64,000 bases of DNA from Azospirillum canadense (GTDB lineage: Bacteria > Pseudomonadota > Alphaproteobacteria > Azospirillales > Azospirillaceae). Shown here in pieces: positions 62,669 to 64,000 of this stretch. Both the position numbers and the translations under genes were made by a program. How positions within the stretch are numbered: position 1 is the stretch's first letter; each line of letters begins with the position of its first letter. The notes under the pieces are model-generated. The model saw only the letters and a list, made by a program, of their open reading frames with translations, searched no databases and was not told the origin of the DNA. The DNA lies in contig NZ_JAOQNG010000004.1 of assembly GCF_025961225.1 (NCBI RefSeq), forward strand, positions 155,001 to 219,000, read 5' to 3'.

Positions 62669-63667
62669 ATGCGGACTCTTGCTGCTTTGACCCTGGGCGC
62701 CGCCCTGGCGCTCGCCGCAACCTCGGCGTTCGCGGACCCGATCGTCATCAAGTTCAGCCATGTGGTGACGCCCGACACGCCGAAGGGCAAGGGTGCGGAC
62801 AAGTTCAAGGAACTGGCCGAGAAGTACACCGACGGCAAGGTGAAGGTGGAGGTCTACCCCAACAGCCAGCTCTACAAGGACAAGGAGGAGCTGGAGGCGT
62901 TGCAGCTGGGCGCCGTGCAGATGCTCGCCCCGTCGCTGGCCAAGTTCGGCCCGCTGGGCGTGAAGGAGTTCGAAGCCTTCGACCTGCCCTACATCTTCCC
63001 GGACCAAGCGGCGCTTCAGCGGGTCGAGGACGGCCCGGTCGGCCAGAAGCTGTTCCAGAAGCTGGAAAGCAAGGGCATCAAGGGGCTGGCCTATTGGGAC
63101 AACGGCTTCAAGGTGATGACCGCCAACAAGCCGCTGGTGAAGCCCGACGACTACAAGGGCGTGAAGCTGCGTATCCAGTCGTCGAAGGTGCTGGAATCGC
63201 AGATGCGGGCGCTGGGCGCCCTGCCGCAGGTCATGGCCTTCTCGGAGGTCTATCAGGCCATGCAGACCGGCGTCGTGGACGGCAACGAGAACACGCCGTC
63301 CAACGTCTACACCCAGAAGATGCACGAGGTGCAGAAATACGTGACGGTGACCAACCACGGCTACATCGGCTACGCGGTCATCACCAACAAGAAGTTCTGG
63401 GAAGGCCTGCCCGCCGACATCCGCACGCAGCTTGAGCGCGCGATGAAGGAGTCGACCAAGCTCGCCAACGACATCGCCCAGAAGGAGAACGACGACGCGT
63501 TGGCCGCCATCAAGGCCAGCGGCAAGTCGGAGATCATTACCCCGACGCCCGAGCAGAAGAAGGCCCTGCGCACCGCCCTTCTGCCCGTCCACAAGGAGAT
63601 GGAATCGCGCGTCGGCAAGGACCTGATCGACGCGATCTACAAGGAGACGAACGTGGCGGGGCAGTGA
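62669..63667 (+). CDS. TRAP transporter solute-binding protein, DctP type
   Basis: 332 residues with a signal peptide cleaved after SAFA. IKFSHVVTPDTPKGKGADKF, LGAVQMLAPSLAKFGPLGVK, VKLRIQSSKVLESQMRALGA (with the carboxylate-binding Arg) and GVVDGNENTPSNVYTQKMHE are classical DctP motifs. It binds C4-type dicarboxylates in the periplasm. Position between the LysR gene and an Mct-like gene suggests the ligand is the substrate of the catabolic operon. The membrane subunits (DctQ, DctM) are not next to it within the window. Confidence 0.93.
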   Translation: MRTLAALTLGAALALAATSAFADPIVIKFSHVVTPDTPKGKGADKFKELAEKYTDGKVKVEVYPNSQLYKDKEELEALQLGAVQMLAPSLAKFGPLGVKEFEAFDLPYIFPDQAALQRVEDGPVGQKLFQKLESKGIKGLAYWDNGFKVMTANKPLVKPDDYKGVKLRIQSSKVLESQMRALGALPQVMAFSEVYQAMQTGVVDGNENTPSNVYTQKMHEVQKYVTVTNHGYIGYAVITNKKFWEGLPADIRTQLERAMKESTKLANDIAQKENDDALAAIKASGKSEIITPTPEQKKALRTALLPVHKEMESRVGKDLIDAIYKETNVAGQ

Positions 63668-63704
63668 GCCTGATTCCCTCAATCCCCTCTCCCGCCCTTC
63701 AATT

Positions 63705-63814
63705 CCCTCTCCCCTCTGGGGAGAGGGTTAGGGTGAGGGGGTCCAGCATTTGCCGAACTTTCCAGTCTCCCTGCAACCCCCTCACCCCGCCCCTCTCCCC
63801 AGAGGGGAGAGGGA
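63705..63814. repeat. Double C-tract/G-tract inverted repeat before the Mct-like gene
   Basis: CCCTCTCCCC-TCT-GGGGAGAGGG at 63705-63727, followed by GGTGAGGGGG, a 40-base centre, and the mirror image ending in CCCTCTCCCC-AGA-GGGGAGAGGG near 63814. The last G-rich arm supplies the GAGAGGGAG that lies 3-5 bases before the ATG at 63818, so the repeat seems to provide the ribosome-binding site. Confidence 0.75.
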
Positions 63815-63817
63815 GAA

Positions 63818-64000
63818 ATGATCCCCATGACACCCCTTCTCTCCGGTTTGCGCGTGGTCGAGGTAACGGCCTTCATCGCGGCGCCGCTCGGCGGCATGAC
63901 GTTGGCGCAGCTTGGCGCGGATGTGATCCGCATCGACCCCATCGGGGGCAACATCGATTACCGGCGCTGGCCGCTCAGCCAGCAGGGCTCCAGCCTCTAC
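63818..64000 (+). CDS. 2-methylfumaryl-CoA isomerase-like (CaiB family), N-terminal part
   Basis: 61 codons to the right edge. LLSGLRVVEVTAFIAAPLGG, MTLAQLGADVIRIDPIGGNI and DYRRWPLSQQGSSLY closely follow the N-terminus of mesaconyl-CoA C1-C4 CoA-transferase (Mct, 2-methylfumaryl-CoA isomerase), a family III enzyme that moves CoA within mesaconate. With the hydratase and lyase genes of the divergent operon it would complete mesaconyl-C1-CoA to acetyl-CoA and pyruvate. Start 63818 or 63827. Partial, so the assignment rests on the N-terminus only. Confidence 0.7.
   Translation, partial: MIPMTPLLSGLRVVEVTAFIAAPLGGMTLAQLGADVIRIDPIGGNIDYRRWPLSQQGSSLY

Overview
The window is GC-rich, densely coded DNA of an alphaproteobacterium, most likely Azospirillum (A. 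brasilense/baldaniorum group). The evidence is a lateral-type flagellar gene set with the alphaproteobacterial regulators FlbT and FlaF, a chemoreceptor with a C-terminal PilZ domain like Azospirillum Tlp1, and many GC-rich intergenic hairpin repeats. A RepA-type initiator gene beside six iterons (44.9-45.4 kb) shows that the DNA belongs to a secondary replicon (megaplasmid or chromid). The species is inferred; no database was searched.

Layout. 0-8 kb: a truncated Anbu proteasome-like peptidase gene, a Gln-rich small protein, a SPOR-domain lytic transglycosylase, a MarR regulator with a clear double operator, a small unknown gene between copies of a hairpin repeat, and a histidine kinase coupled to a TRAP-type binding protein. 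8-24.6 kb: flagellar export, rod and flagellin genes (flhB, fliR, flhA, a transglycosylase, fliQ, fliE, flgC, flgB; divergent fliI; DUF1217, a FlaG-like gene, flbT, flaF, flagellin) plus a CtrA-like regulator with a degenerate receiver. A LysR/acetyltransferase pair interrupts the block. 25-30 kb: an RND efflux pair. 30-36 kb: a luciferase-like oxidoreductase, a LysR regulator, a PilZ chemoreceptor, and a cupredoxin next to a di-haem peroxidase. 36-43 kb: a TetR-controlled second RND pump, a small membrane protein and an AEC carrier. 43-46.5 kb: replication module. 46.5-53 kb: a hydrolase, a DUF2076 protein, an amino-acid dehydrogenase, an MBL-fold hydrolase and a second chemoreceptor. 53-55 kb: a PQQ-dependent sugar dehydrogenase, a cytochrome c and an unlisted 26-residue pqqA. 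56.9-64 kb: a tightly coupled operon (acyl-CoA dehydrogenase, CaiB transferase, MaoC/FAS1-like hydratase, methyltransferase, CitE lyase) divergent from a LysR gene, which is followed by a TRAP binding protein and the start of a 2-methylfumaryl-CoA isomerase-like gene.

The last block reads as a catabolic island for a branched C5 dicarboxylate (itaconate, mesaconate or a relative): TRAP-assisted uptake, CoA activation, hydration to citramalyl-CoA and cleavage to acetyl-CoA and pyruvate. The 53-55 kb block is a periplasmic sugar-oxidation unit that carries its own cofactor precursor gene but none of the other PQQ synthesis genes. The flagellar block holds only part of a flagellum (no motor, MS-ring or hook genes). 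Two of its promoter regions share a CtrA-box-like motif, and the encoded CtrA-like regulator is an obvious candidate to bind it.

Several families of intergenic repeats (composite hairpins and long inverted repeats) run through the window. In some copies the paired stem bases change together.
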